A stretch of 44,304 nt of DNA from an uncultured bacterium (GCA_903911205.1 CAIWCL010000365.1:1-44304), one strand, 5' to 3'; counted from the first letter of the stretch, positions 16,750 to 25,532 are shown. Made by a program: numbers and translations. Notes: generated by a model not told the origin, from the sequence alone.

Positions 16750-18604
16750 CGCCGTGCGCGGAGCTCCGTCTTCCGAAGTTCCGTCGGGTGATCCGAATCC
16801 TGCGATGCAATCTCCCTCGTCGGGCACCGAAGGAACCGCGCGTAGGAGTACGCGATGGATTGGCTGTCGCAAGGCGTTGGCGCTCGCCGCACTCTCTGCG
16901 TTGGCGTTCGCGCTCTCCTTCCCTCTGAGCGGTTCTCTCGTCGTGGGTTGGCCACTCGCGTTTGTTTGGCCAGCGCTTCTTGCTGCAGCGGTCACGCGGA
17001 CGCGCGGGATTCGAGAACTCGCCATTGTTGTCGCGCCACCATTCTTCTTGGCGTTCCTCGCGCACGAATGGTGGATGCAGACAGTGACGGAACTGGGCAT
17101 GCCCGTGCTTGTGCTCTATCTCACTGCGTGGACCGTGGTCCTCGCGTGGGTGCTGCGAAGGATGGCGGGACGCGGTCGCGAATCTGGCGAGCTCAGCTCG
17201 TCAGGTGAGATTTCGCGCACGCTTCCGTGGATCCTCGTCATCCCCGCGGCGCTCGTCGCGATTGAGTTTCTGCGCGGCGACGTGATTTGCACTGGATATG
17301 CGTGGTTTTTCGTAGCTCACCCGCTCGTCGAATGGCGAGAGGTTGCGCAGATCGCGTCGCTCGGTGGTGGTTGGGCCCTCACCGCACTTGCCGGCGTCGT
17401 GGCAGGCGGCATCCTCGACGGAGTGACAGGACAAGGTCGAAGGCGTTTGATTTCTCCGGCGCTTGCGGTCGCTGCTCTTACTGCGACATGGGTCTTCGGC
17501 TCGGTTCGCGTGGGGCATCTCGATCCACTTGCGGATCGCGCGGATACGCCGGCCGATTCGTATGTCTTGCTCGTCCAAACCAACGTGCCGATGTCGAACA
17601 AACTCGCGTGGAGCCCTGAGGCGCAGGTCGATGACTTCGTCGCGTCAGCGCTTCTCACGATCGAAGAAGCGAGTCGAGCGAAAGCCGCCGGAAAACAGAT
17701 CGCCGTTGCCGTTTGGCCCGAAACCATGGTGCCCGGCTTCGGTTTCGAGCCGGAGTCGCTCGAGACCCTTGTCCGAGGTCCCTACTTTCCAGGGGATCGA
17801 TTCGCGGAAGGGTTGTCAGACCTCTCACGCCGTCTTGGGGCACCGATCATCGCGGGAAGTGCCGCGTATGAGGGATTGCGCGTGGACGGCAATCGCTTCC
17901 GCTGGGATCAACAGTTCAATTCCGCGTACCTCGTCGATCCGACGGGGCCGCTCGCGCGCACGGACAAGATCTATCTGACGCCGTTCGGAGAGACGATGCC
18001 GATCATCTCGCGCTCCGATTGGCTCGAGGCGCAACTGTTGGCGCTCGGCGCGGAGGGAATGACGTTCGACCTTGAATCCGCAGATGAACCGACGATTCTG
18101 CGTGTTCCGTCCGTGGTTCAGGGCGAGGCACCGACGTCGGCAGCGTCGACGGACAAGGCGCTTGCAGTCGGGGTTCCGATCTGCTTCGAGATCACCATGC
18201 CGTGGGCATCGCGCCGCATCGCCTTCGACGGTGGAGAGCGCCAAGCCGACATTCTCATCAACATCTCGAACGACGGATGGTTTGGCGCCTCGCACCTCGG
18301 TCGGCGTCAGCATCTCCAGGTGGCGCAACTTCGGGCGATCGAGCTTGATACCGCGGTGCTCCGTTCCGTCAACACGGGTGTGAGCGCATGGATCGATCGC
18401 ACGGGCCGGGTCCGACAGACGGAGCCCGCAGAAGAGGCGGGGGCGGTCCTCGCCCGAATCGAGCCTTCCGAGGGCACGCCGCTGTCTGCCCGCCTGGGTG
18501 ACTCGGTGGCGTGGTGCGCCCTCGGTGTGTGCGTGTTATCGTGCACTCTTCGGAGAAATCCGCGCGCGACACGCCGGGGTGTGCCGCACGATGGACGAAC
18601 TTGA
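16736..18604 (+). CDS. lnt: Apolipoprotein N-acyltransferase
   Basis: 622 residues, somewhat longer than E. coli Lnt (512). A polar N-terminal tail (about 1-40) precedes several membrane helices (about 45-260) and a carbon-nitrogen hydrolase domain. The catalytic triad is visible: Glu329 in AVWPETM, Lys411 in TDKIYLTPFGE and Cys483 in VPICFE, then NISNDGWFG. It adds the third acyl chain to lipoproteins in the cytoplasmic membrane. The ATG at 16736 lies inside the end of accD; a TTG six bases earlier is possible but less likely. The next gene encodes a predicted lipoprotein, a fitting neighbour. Confidence 0.95.
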   Translation: MQDVDAVRGAPSSEVPSGDPNPAMQSPSSGTEGTARRSTRWIGCRKALALAALSALAFALSFPLSGSLVVGWPLAFVWPALLAAAVTRTRGIRELAIVVAPPFFLAFLAHEWWMQTVTELGMPVLVLYLTAWTVVLAWVLRRMAGRGRESGELSSSGEISRTLPWILVIPAALVAIEFLRGDVICTGYAWFFVAHPLVEWREVAQIASLGGGWALTALAGVVAGGILDGVTGQGRRRLISPALAVAALTATWVFGSVRVGHLDPLADRADTPADSYVLLVQTNVPMSNKLAWSPEAQVDDFVASALLTIEEASRAKAAGKQIAVAVWPETMVPGFGFEPESLETLVRGPYFPGDRFAEGLSDLSRRLGAPIIAGSAAYEGLRVDGNRFRWDQQFNSAYLVDPTGPLARTDKIYLTPFGETMPIISRSDWLEAQLLALGAEGMTFDLESADEPTILRVPSVVQGEAPTSAASTDKALAVGVPICFEITMPWASRRIAFDGGERQADILINISNDGWFGASHLGRRQHLQVAQLRAIELDTAVLRSVNTGVSAWIDRTGRVRQTEPAEEAGAVLARIEPSEGTPLSARLGDSVAWCALGVCVLSCTLRRNPRATRRGVPHDGRT

Positions 18605-18630
18605 ATTGCATGCGGGCATGGAGGCCTTCG

Positions 18631-19827
18631 ATGTTTTTGACAACACCAGTCGCGAAAATGACCATCAGCGCACGCGTGAGTTCTCAATCGAGCTGTGCGG
18701 TCATGCTCGCCGCCGCCGCTGCCTTCACGGGTGGTTGCATGCAGCAGATGGATCCCAAAGCGGCGCGCGCCGAGTTCAGTTCAAAGCAGCAATCGATCAC
18801 CTCCGCCCAAGCCGCCTCGACGCAGGCGAAGCCGCTCCCTGCCGTGGCGACGGGGCCGGTACAACTCTCGGCGCCCCAAGCAGGCGTGAGCGCGGAAATG
18901 CGTGCACGTGAAGCTGCACACCTTGCGTCGACGCAATCGGCGGAAGCGCAGGCGCTCCTTCGCGCGGCGGCCCGAAGTTCGTGGGCTGCGTTACGCGCCC
19001 ATGCGATCGAGGCATCGACGCCGAACGCGGCGCTGCTTGCCGAACTCGCTCCCGCAGGTCTCGCTGACGAAAACCGAGGCGTTCGCTTCGTCGCGTGCAT
19101 GGCACTCGCGGAAACACCTTGCCCCGAAGTCGCGGTCATGGTGCAACCGTTGTTGAAGGACGAAAGCGCCTCTGTACGCGCGGCCGCAACACTGGCACTG
19201 GTTCGTCTCGGCAAGCCCGTGGACCCAACGCCGATTGCGGCCATGGTCTTCGACGAAGACCCGGAGATTCGAGCAAACGCGTACATGGTGTTGGGGGAGT
19301 TGGGGAACCCCTCGGCCATTCCGTTGATCCACGACTCCATTGGCAAGGGGCTCGACCTCATCAACCCTATCCGAGTACGACTGATTGGTCTCGCCGCTTC
19401 CGAGTCGCTGGTGAAGCTCGGAGAGCAGCGGGAGATTGAGCCGATTCGCGCAGCACTTTTCGCACCGCCCGAGCAGGCAGAGTTGACGGTGGTCGCGTGC
19501 GGTGCGATTGGTCGACTCAAGGACGAAGTTGCTCGCCCGATGCTTCAAAGGCTGCTGACCGTCCAAGGTGAAGGACTGCGAGTCCCTGAGATTCGCCTTT
19601 CGGCCGCCATCGCGCTCATGGAACTTGGGGGATCGAGCGACCTGGCGTTGGCCGTCTCGCGCGAATACCTCTCCAACGACGATCCGCGCGTTCGCTCGTT
19701 GGTGGCGTCGCTCCTTGGAAAGGCTCGGAGCCCTGAAGCGGCGGCCGTGCTTACCAATCTCATTCGCGACGCCGACCCGACAGTGCAGGTGGCGGCGGCG
19801 GGGGGGATTGAAGCGATTGACGAGTAA
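18631..19827 (+). CDS. Predicted lipoprotein with HEAT-like repeats
   Basis: 398 residues from the ATG at 18631, chosen because GGAGG (18620-18624) lies 6 nt upstream; an in-frame GTG at 18511 would overlap lnt by 94 bp. The signal sequence ends in a lipobox (AAFTGGC, Cys36). A Gln/Ala/Ser-rich linker (about 40-90) is followed by several about 30-residue helical repeats with HEAT-like spacing (DESASVRAAATLALVRLG, DEDPEIRANAYMVLGELG, NDDPRVRSLVASLLGKA). Such repeats bind protein partners. The partner is unknown; the position after lnt suggests an outer-envelope location. Confidence 0.8.
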   Translation: MFLTTPVAKMTISARVSSQSSCAVMLAAAAAFTGGCMQQMDPKAARAEFSSKQQSITSAQAASTQAKPLPAVATGPVQLSAPQAGVSAEMRAREAAHLASTQSAEAQALLRAAARSSWAALRAHAIEASTPNAALLAELAPAGLADENRGVRFVACMALAETPCPEVAVMVQPLLKDESASVRAAATLALVRLGKPVDPTPIAAMVFDEDPEIRANAYMVLGELGNPSAIPLIHDSIGKGLDLINPIRVRLIGLAASESLVKLGEQREIEPIRAALFAPPEQAELTVVACGAIGRLKDEVARPMLQRLLTVQGEGLRVPEIRLSAAIALMELGGSSDLALAVSREYLSNDDPRVRSLVASLLGKARSPEAAAVLTNLIRDADPTVQVAAAGGIEAIDE

Positions 19828-20240
19828 TGGAACGCGAGTAATGCCGACCCGCGTAGTGCAAACCGCGGGATGGACTGTGGGTTGGACTGTGGATCTCTGA
19901 GAGAAGTCTCCACATCACTTGCCTCGAAACGTCCAACCCGAGATATCAGGCCGTTGACACCCCTCTCGCCTATCGGTACAACACCCCACTCTCCATTCCA
20001 TGTGGATTTGGTCAGGACGCGTCCGACCCAACCCACGGCCTGCGAGACGCGAGTTGCGCGAGTCTTTGGGCGCTTCTCGAGTGAAAGTTGGCAGAATCGC
20101 AATGCTCGTCTGCTCGTCTGTGCGAGTTGGGCGTGCAAAATTGCGAGACTATGCCTGAGAAATTTGCCTGCGAATTCGTTTCGGAAACTTTCGGCCGCAC
20201 ACGGCACTTCGACCGCGAACCACGCTGAGGAACCTAGACC
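19828..20240. other. 413-bp intergenic region with promoter and long leader
   Basis: No credible gene is seen on either strand. The first 60 bases hold short duplications (GCGAGTAATG near 19834 and TGGACTGTGG at about 19872 and 19884). A strong promoter lies at 19954-19982, which leaves a leader of about 250 nt before the GTG at 20241. The leader is less GC-rich than the genes around it and has direct copies of CTCGTCTG near 20106. No known riboswitch motif was recognised. Confidence 0.6.
19954..19982 (+). promoter_or_regulatory. Sigma70-type promoter of the cell-shape block
   Basis: A perfect TTGACA (19954-19959), a 17-nt spacer and TACAAC (19977-19982, four of six matches) form the best consensus promoter in the window. 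It points toward the MreC-like coiled-coil gene. Confidence 0.6.
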
Positions 20241-21140
20241 GTGCATGTCCTGACCAAGATCTTCGTCGTTCTCGTCGCGCTCCTGACCGTGGCCATCGTG
20301 CCGCTCGTCGCTGTGAACGCGACGAACGAGAGCTCCTTCAAGCAGAAGTACAAGGGCGCCGAGATGAAGGCTGCCGCTGCCGAGTCGATGCTCGCGAGCG
20401 AGCGCACTTCGTGGGTCTCGCAGCAGCAGAAGCTGGAAGCCGATTTGGCTGCCGCGAAGGCGGTTGTTGCCGACCTCCAGAAGCAGGTTGAAACCAAGGC
20501 CGCTGCTGCGCGCAAGGCAGAGAGCGAACTCGCAGGCACCAAGGCTGCCTCGGCGTCGATCGCCTCGAGCCTCGAAATCATCGCCCAGACCGACAAGGCC
20601 AAGGGCGAACTCAACAACGCGCTCGTCGCGGAGTTGAGCGAACTCCGTACGAAGTCACTCGACGCGGAAACCCGCCTGAAGGAACTCGAGATCGCCTTCG
20701 ACAAGTCAAAATCTGACCTCGATGTGGCTGACGCGGCCCGCCGCGCGCTTCAGGAAGAAGTCAAGCGCCTGAGCGACGAGAAGGACCGCGCGGTCGCCAC
20801 CATCGCCGAGTACGTTGCAAGCGTTGGTGAACTCACCAAGGCTCGCGCCGGTGCTGTTGGCGACGTCCAGCGCGTCGCGGCCACCCGCAACCTTTCCGCA
20901 ACCATCATCAACGTGCGTCGCGGCGAAACCGCTCCGCTTGCTGAAATCAATGCTGGTTCGCGCGAAGGCGTGAAGCCGGGTTGGGTTCTCACTATCGGCG
21001 ATGGCAGCACCTTTATCGGCAATCTCCGCATCACGGAAGTCGACGTCAACCGCTCGGTCGGCGTCATCGAACTCGAAGACCCTGCGAGCCGCGGTGAAGT
21101 CAAGGTCGGTCAGCGCGCAATCGCGCGCGCCGGTGAGTGA
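20241..21140 (+). CDS. Membrane-anchored coiled-coil protein with MreC-like C-terminal domain
   Basis: 299 residues. A single N-terminal membrane helix (about 4-26, an uncleaved anchor) is followed by a long Ala/Lys/Glu coiled coil (about 35-205) and a beta-rich end domain (about 220-299). The end domain reads INAGSREGVKPG...IGDGSTFIG, which matches the corresponding stretch of MreC encoded at 22691 (INAGTRHGVVPG...IDGDVFAG). The plan (one helix, coiled coil, beta domain) is that of MreC, and the gene lies upstream of mreBCD, so a role in cell-shape scaffolding is inferred. The GTG start follows a GAGG 10 nt upstream; the nearby ATG at 20245 is out of frame. Function is not established. Confidence 0.8.
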   Translation: MHVLTKIFVVLVALLTVAIVPLVAVNATNESSFKQKYKGAEMKAAAAESMLASERTSWVSQQQKLEADLAAAKAVVADLQKQVETKAAAARKAESELAGTKAASASIASSLEIIAQTDKAKGELNNALVAELSELRTKSLDAETRLKELEIAFDKSKSDLDVADAARRALQEEVKRLSDEKDRAVATIAEYVASVGELTKARAGAVGDVQRVAATRNLSATIINVRRGETAPLAEINAGSREGVKPGWVLTIGDGSTFIGNLRITEVDVNRSVGVIELEDPASRGEVKVGQRAIARAGE

Positions 21141-21192
21141 CGGACGCGTTGGTTTCAACTCGCTCTCTGATTGCTAGAAGGGATCATCACCC

Positions 21193-21372
21193 ATGGCCAA
21201 GACTCATACCAAGGCGCGTCCAGTCGGCGGAGACATGACCGTGTACACGGCTCTCCTCGTCGTCACGGCGATTGTTCTGCTCGGTGGCATCGGTGTCCTC
21301 TGGGCGTCGAACGTCTCGCAACTCGAGACCGCCGGCCAGATGGACGGCATGCCGTTCACTGTTGTCCGCTGA
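21193..21372 (+). CDS. Small single-pass membrane protein, 59 residues
   Basis: The ATG at 21193 has AAGGG about 11 nt upstream (around 21177-21181). The product starts MAKTHTKARPVGGDMTVY, has one hydrophobic helix (about residues 19-37, TALLVVTAIVLLGGIGVLW) and a short polar tail ending MPFTVVR. It lies 52 bp after the MreC-like coiled-coil gene and is followed by a strong terminator, so the two form a transcription unit. Positive charges before the helix predict the N-terminus in the cytoplasm. No family was recognised; it may be a small partner of the coiled-coil or Mre proteins. Confidence 0.7.
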   Translation: MAKTHTKARPVGGDMTVYTALLVVTAIVLLGGIGVLWASNVSQLETAGQMDGMPFTVVR

Positions 21373-21392
21373 GAATTCTTTGACCGCTTTCT

Positions 21393-21427
21393 GACGCCGC
21401 CCGATTTTGTCGGGCGGCGTCTTCTTT
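21393..21427 (+). terminator. Intrinsic terminator before mreB
   Basis: A perfect 12-bp stem, GACGCCGCCCGA (21393-21404) and its complement (21410-21421), with loop TTTTG, is followed by a T-rich tail TTCTTT. It separates the coiled-coil/small-protein unit from mreB. Confidence 0.9.
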
Positions 21428-21531
21428 CGGTCCCTTACTTCTTTCACCGGTTCTCTAGACCGGTTCAGGCTCCGCCGACCTCGAGCCGTGCTACGCTGCC
21501 CGTTGCGGCGGAGGGCCGCAAGGGAGATTCC

Positions 21532-22584
21532 GTGATTCTGCAGAAACTGCTCGGATGGTTCAGTGTCGATATGGGGATCGACCTTGGCACATGCAACACC
21601 TTGGTGTGCGTGCGTGGCCAAGGCATCGTGCTCAATGAGCCATCGGTGGTTGCTGTTCGAAAGGGCACCAATCGAGTTCTGAAGAACGGCACCGCCGTGG
21701 GTACCGCGGCGAAGGAGATGCTCGGAAAGACCCCGGGCACCATCAGCGCGATCCGCCCGATGAAGGATGGCGTCATCTCTGACTTTGACGTCACAGAAGC
21801 GATGTTGGCCTATTTCATCCGCAAGGTCACTGGGCGAAGTCGTCTCGTGGCGCCGCGCGTGGTGATCGCAGTCCCGTCGGGGATTACCGCGGTGGAGCGC
21901 AAAGCTGTCTTCGACAGTGCTGCGCGCGCTGGAGCGCGACAGGTCTTTCTCCTCGAAGAACCGATGGCAGCAGCGATGGGCGCGGGACTTCCGGTTGCCG
22001 AGCCCACTGCGAACATGATCGTCGATATCGGCGGCGGCACGACGGACGTCGCGATCATCTCGCTCGGTGGCATGGTGACGTGCGAGTCCCTCCGAGTCGC
22101 GGGCGACGAGTTCGATGAGGCGATCATCAATCACATGAAGAAGAACTACGGTCTGATGATCGGCGAGCAGACCGCAGAGCGCATCAAGATCGAGATTGGT
22201 AGTGCGGCGCCCCTTGAGAAAGAACTCACGATGGACGTCCGCGGGCAAAACATGGTCTCGGGCCTTCCGCAGAAAGTGGTTGTCGGAAGCGAAGAGATTC
22301 GCGAAGCGTTGCTCGAGCCCGTTGTTCAGATTGTCGAGACCGTGCTGCATACCCTCGAGAATGCCGAAGCAGAACTCAGCGCGGATCTCGTAGACAACGG
22401 CATCGTGCTCGCGGGTGGTGGCGCGTTGCTACGTGGCATCGGTCGCGTGATTGAGGAACGCACAGGACTCTCGGTGCGCGTGGCAGAGGACCCGCTGACG
22501 TGCGTCGCGCGAGGAACTTCGATCTACCTTGAAAACCTCGAGGAGTGGAAGTCGACGATGGACAGTGATGTCGACGATGGTTGA
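21532..22584 (+). CDS. mreB: Rod shape-determining protein MreB
   Basis: 350 residues, normal length. Actin-fold signatures are present: MGIDLGTCNTLVCVRGQG, NEPSVVAV, IAVPSGITAVERKAV, the adenosine-site IVDIGGGTTDVAIISLGG and GIVLAGGGALLRG. MreB polymerises beneath the cytoplasmic membrane and steers wall synthesis. The GTG at 21532 has GGGAG about 7 nt upstream (around 21521). It is the first gene after the terminator at 21393, so it probably has its own promoter in 21428-21531. The C-terminus is acidic and slightly extended (STMDSDVDDG). mreC follows after 106 bp. Confidence 0.98.
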   Translation: MILQKLLGWFSVDMGIDLGTCNTLVCVRGQGIVLNEPSVVAVRKGTNRVLKNGTAVGTAAKEMLGKTPGTISAIRPMKDGVISDFDVTEAMLAYFIRKVTGRSRLVAPRVVIAVPSGITAVERKAVFDSAARAGARQVFLLEEPMAAAMGAGLPVAEPTANMIVDIGGGTTDVAIISLGGMVTCESLRVAGDEFDEAIINHMKKNYGLMIGEQTAERIKIEIGSAAPLEKELTMDVRGQNMVSGLPQKVVVGSEEIREALLEPVVQIVETVLHTLENAEAELSADLVDNGIVLAGGGALLRGIGRVIEERTGLSVRVAEDPLTCVARGTSIYLENLEEWKSTMDSDVDDG

Positions 22585-22690
22585 TCGCGCTGATGCGGAC
22601 TCTCGCTCGCGTCGCGTCCGCGAAGATGCGCGCTCGAGTCGGTCGTGCTGAAGAGGAGCGCGCGAAGCGCCCTGCGCTTGAAGAACTCCC

Positions 22691-23659
22691 ATGCATGTGA
22701 GCAGGATGCAACAGTTCTTGACTGGCAAGCGGCTTGACTGGACGCTTGTTTGTCTTGCGTTTCTCGTTGCGCTGTTGCCTGTGCGCGTCTTGCGACCGTG
22801 GACAAACGACGTCGCACGACTGGTGTTGATCCCGCTCGTCCCTGTGACGCATCTCAGTTCGTCCTTGCGTGATCGCATTCGACCGTCGCTCTCGTCCTTC
22901 GAACCATCACGCCCGGGGTTCGCATCAACGGAGGTTCTTGCGCTTGAGGCGGAGGTCGAACGGTTACGCACGCTGTACGAGGCGAGCCGATTGGACGCTT
23001 CTCGCCTCGAGGAGTCGCTTGTTGCTCTTCGCGCGACCAGTACCAGAGCTGGACGAGGCGCCCTGATCGATGTTGCTGCAGCCACCGGATCTATCGTCGC
23101 AACGTCGAACGGTGAGAACGACGGCATCGTTCGCATCAATGCCGGAACTCGGCACGGCGTCGTTCCCGGGAGTGCAGTCTTCATCGACGGAGACGTTTTC
23201 GCCGGGCTCGTTTCGGAAGACGTTGGTTCGTTCATCTCGTCGGTCACGCCATCGACACGCTTACCGAGTATCGGTTGTCGCATCTATCCCGCAACGGGAA
23301 GTGATCCAACACAGCCAATAGGTTCCGCGCCGGGTGCCGTTCTGAAGCCGACGGGGCGCGGCACTTGGACCGCCGATGTCGCGAGCGCGGGTGAACTGGC
23401 CGTTGGCATGGTCGCGCGCGTTGCCGACGACCGAATGCCGCGCTCGGCGCTCGGCGCTCGCGTGGGTCGTGTGGTGGCGATCGCCCCGATCGAGCAGGTT
23501 CCCCTCGCACGCCGTATCGAAGTTGAGCCGATTCTCAAGGCCAAAGATGCGGCGAGTGCCGTCGTGGTGCTCGAGATGGGAGTTTTGGGGGCTGGCGAAG
23601 GCGGGCGCGAACCGGCTGGAGCTCGGACATCGACGCCGTTGGATGGAGGGCGTCGCTGA
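22691..23659 (+). CDS. mreC: Rod shape-determining protein MreC
   Basis: 322 residues. One N-terminal membrane helix (about 17-33), a coiled coil (about 80-115, LEAEVERLRTLYEASRLD) and a C-terminal beta domain with INAGTRHGVVPGSAVFIDG and a GRVVAIAPIEQVPLARRIEVEP stretch. Length and plan match MreC, which links MreB to periplasmic wall enzymes. The identification also rests on its place between mreB and mreD. The ATG at 22691 lacks a clear ribosome site; the ATG at 22706 (MQQFLTG) is an alternative. Residues after about 300 are Gly/Arg-rich tail. Confidence 0.9.
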   Translation: MHVSRMQQFLTGKRLDWTLVCLAFLVALLPVRVLRPWTNDVARLVLIPLVPVTHLSSSLRDRIRPSLSSFEPSRPGFASTEVLALEAEVERLRTLYEASRLDASRLEESLVALRATSTRAGRGALIDVAAATGSIVATSNGENDGIVRINAGTRHGVVPGSAVFIDGDVFAGLVSEDVGSFISSVTPSTRLPSIGCRIYPATGSDPTQPIGSAPGAVLKPTGRGTWTADVASAGELAVGMVARVADDRMPRSALGARVGRVVAIAPIEQVPLARRIEVEPILKAKDAASAVVVLEMGVLGAGEGGREPAGARTSTPLDGGRR

Positions 23660-23668
23660 CGCGCCACC

Positions 23669-24250
23669 ATGCATTGGAGCGTCTTCATCATCGCCGTATT
23701 GCTCGCAAGCGCGCTCGACGCGGGCCTCGGCGGACTCTTTGAAGTGGGCTCCCTTCGGGCAGAGATTCTCCCGTCCATCGTCGTCTTTGTTGCGCTCTCG
23801 GCGCCGAAGAAGATTGTGGTCCGTGCCGCAATGCTCGTAGGGCTCGTCGCCGATCTCTTCGCACCCGTCATTCTTGGCGACGGAACGCCTCTCGTGGTTC
23901 CCGGCCCGCGCGTCCTCGCGTTTGCGCTTGGGGCGGCGGCGGTGATTCCGTTGCGTGGTCTGCTCTACCGACAAAATCCGTTGTCGAACTCGGCGGCGGT
24001 CGCGATTTTTTCAGCCTTCACCGCGTTGGCATGGATCGTGATGTCGATCCTTCGAAGCGTCGTCACGGGAGGCGATGTCCCATGGTGGCCCGCGACAGGA
24101 ACCAGCGAACTTGTCGTCCAGTTTCTTGGCGCACTTGGCGATGCAGTGCTAGCGCTGCCGGTCTTTTGGGTGCTCACTCGGACGAAGCCCATTTGGGGCT
24201 TCGAGACGAAAACGCGCCTGACACCGGGTGTCGCACGCGAGGGGCTCTGA
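23669..24250 (+). CDS. mreD: Rod shape-determining protein MreD-like membrane protein
   Basis: 193 residues, mostly hydrophobic, with about five predicted membrane helices (starting MHWSVFIIAVLLASALD; later VVFVALSAPKK, LAFALGAAAVIPLRGLL, IFSAFTALAWIVMSIL, ALGDAVLALPVFWVL). Sequence alone would give only 'membrane protein'; the position 9 bp after mreC, the length and the MreD-like topology make MreD the likely call. MreD sits in the membrane with MreC and supports the elongation machinery. Confidence 0.82.
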   Translation: MHWSVFIIAVLLASALDAGLGGLFEVGSLRAEILPSIVVFVALSAPKKIVVRAAMLVGLVADLFAPVILGDGTPLVVPGPRVLAFALGAAAVIPLRGLLYRQNPLSNSAAVAIFSAFTALAWIVMSILRSVVTGGDVPWWPATGTSELVVQFLGALGDAVLALPVFWVLTRTKPIWGFETKTRLTPGVAREGL

Positions 24251-24264
24251 AGCATGCCTTCGGC

Positions 24265-24292
24265 AGGACAGCATCCCTCCGCGCTGTACATT
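24265..24292 (+). promoter_or_regulatory. Promoter of the alternative GlmU gene, leaderless type
   Basis: AGGACA (24265-24270), a 16-nt spacer and TACATT (24287-24292) end 7 nt before the ATG at 24300. This could give the GlmU-like and polA genes a start independent of mreBCD. Confidence 0.4.
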
Positions 24293-24299
24293 GCCGCGC

Positions 24300-25532
24300 A
24301 TGACTTCGATTGAGATCCCGTCTGACGCGCCATTCGTTCTCGTCGATGACCGATGCGGCACGTTCGGGCCATTAACGGATTTGCGGGCGTCGTTCGAACT
24401 CCGTGCGGGGCTTGGGACGATCGCCGAGCGCATTGAGGCGGCCGTTGGCCGACGCGCGACGGCGGTCTGTGTCGACCCAACGATCGCGGACGTCGTGCGC
24501 GATGACGGTCGAAGCGTCACGTTGCCCGAGGGTACGCAGGACGCACTTGTCGTCCACGGACGCCTTTTGACCGCGGCTTCCGCGCGCGTACCTCGAGGGG
24601 AGATTCACACGACATCCGACGGCATGTTGGTCGCAGGATGGCTCCCGCGCGACCTTCTCCAGAAGATCTGGGAGAACCCAAGTCTGCTGCGCTCTCTGCG
24701 CGGAACTCGCACGGTTGAGGCGCGCTTCGCGTCGACTCCATGGGATCTCACAACGTCGATCGCGACAACGCTCGAGGAAGACATCACGCTCTTCGCCCCC
24801 GAAACGCGTCGTGCACTGCGTCCCGACGAGGGGCAGTCATTCGGAGCACATCCGGTCGCGATCCATCCTTCGGCAACCATCGGTCCGTTTGCGGTGATCG
24901 ACGCAAGCAAGGGGCCTGTCATCATTGGATCGAACGTCGTGGTTCGACCCTTCGCGGTACTCGTCGGACCTTGCGCGGTGCTCGATGGAAGCAGCGTTGC
25001 GGAGCGCTCGCTCATCAAGGCTTCGACGGTCATCGGGCCGCATTGCCGAGCTGGTGGCGAGATTGGCGGCACGATCTTCCAGGGCTATTCAAACAAATCA
25101 CACGATGGACACCTTGGCGATAGTTTCGTTGGCGAGTGGGTCAATATCGGTGCTGGTACCGACAACTCAAATCTGTTGAATACCTACGGTGAGGTCATCG
25201 TGCGCCTTGAGCCGGATGGCGGACTTGTGCGCACCGGTCGACAATTTTGGGGTTCGATTCTCGGCGACCACGTCAAACTCGCGATCGGCACGCGACTCAT
25301 GACTGGCACCACGCTCGGGACGGGCGCGATGATCGCGAGTTCCAAGTCGCCACCAACGCTCGTCTCCCGTTTTGCATGGGTGACCGATGCGACCGACGGC
25401 GCGAAGCACTTCCGCATCGACAAATTCCTCGAAACAGCCCGCGCCATGATGTTGCGGCGAGGGAAAGCGCCCAGCCCTGCCGTTGAAGCGCGGCTTCGCG
25501 AACTCTTCGCGCGAACGACGGGGGCCCTGTGA
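24300..25532 (+). CDS. Alternative GlmU-type sugar nucleotidyltransferase/acyltransferase
   Basis: 410 residues from the ATG at 24300. The N-terminal half begins with FVLVDDRCGTFGPLTDLRASFELRAG, as in the 'alternative bacterial GlmU' family of Bacteroidetes and planctomycetes; the C-terminal half (about 195-370) is a left-handed beta helix of hexapeptides (IHPSATIGPFAVID, SNVVVRPFAVLVGP) with IFQGYSNKSHDGHLGDSFVGEWVNIGAGTDNSN typical of that family. It would make UDP-GlcNAc for peptidoglycan or lipopolysaccharide, though the exact substrate is inferred. A GTG/TGA overlap of 4 nt couples it to polA. Confidence 0.87.
   Translation: MTSIEIPSDAPFVLVDDRCGTFGPLTDLRASFELRAGLGTIAERIEAAVGRRATAVCVDPTIADVVRDDGRSVTLPEGTQDALVVHGRLLTAASARVPRGEIHTTSDGMLVAGWLPRDLLQKIWENPSLLRSLRGTRTVEARFASTPWDLTTSIATTLEEDITLFAPETRRALRPDEGQSFGAHPVAIHPSATIGPFAVIDASKGPVIIGSNVVVRPFAVLVGPCAVLDGSSVAERSLIKASTVIGPHCRAGGEIGGTIFQGYSNKSHDGHLGDSFVGEWVNIGAGTDNSNLLNTYGEVIVRLEPDGGLVRTGRQFWGSILGDHVKLAIGTRLMTGTTLGTGAMIASSKSPPTLVSRFAWVTDATDGAKHFRIDKFLETARAMMLRRGKAPSPAVEARLRELFARTTGAL

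Noticed and set aside
21187-22350. 387-codon minus-strand frame
   Set aside because: Antisense to mreB; Arg/His/Asp-rich and without domain.
22593-22700. Small open frame between mreB and mreC (about 35 codons)
   Set aside because: No ribosome site, no conserved feature, and it runs into the mreC start.
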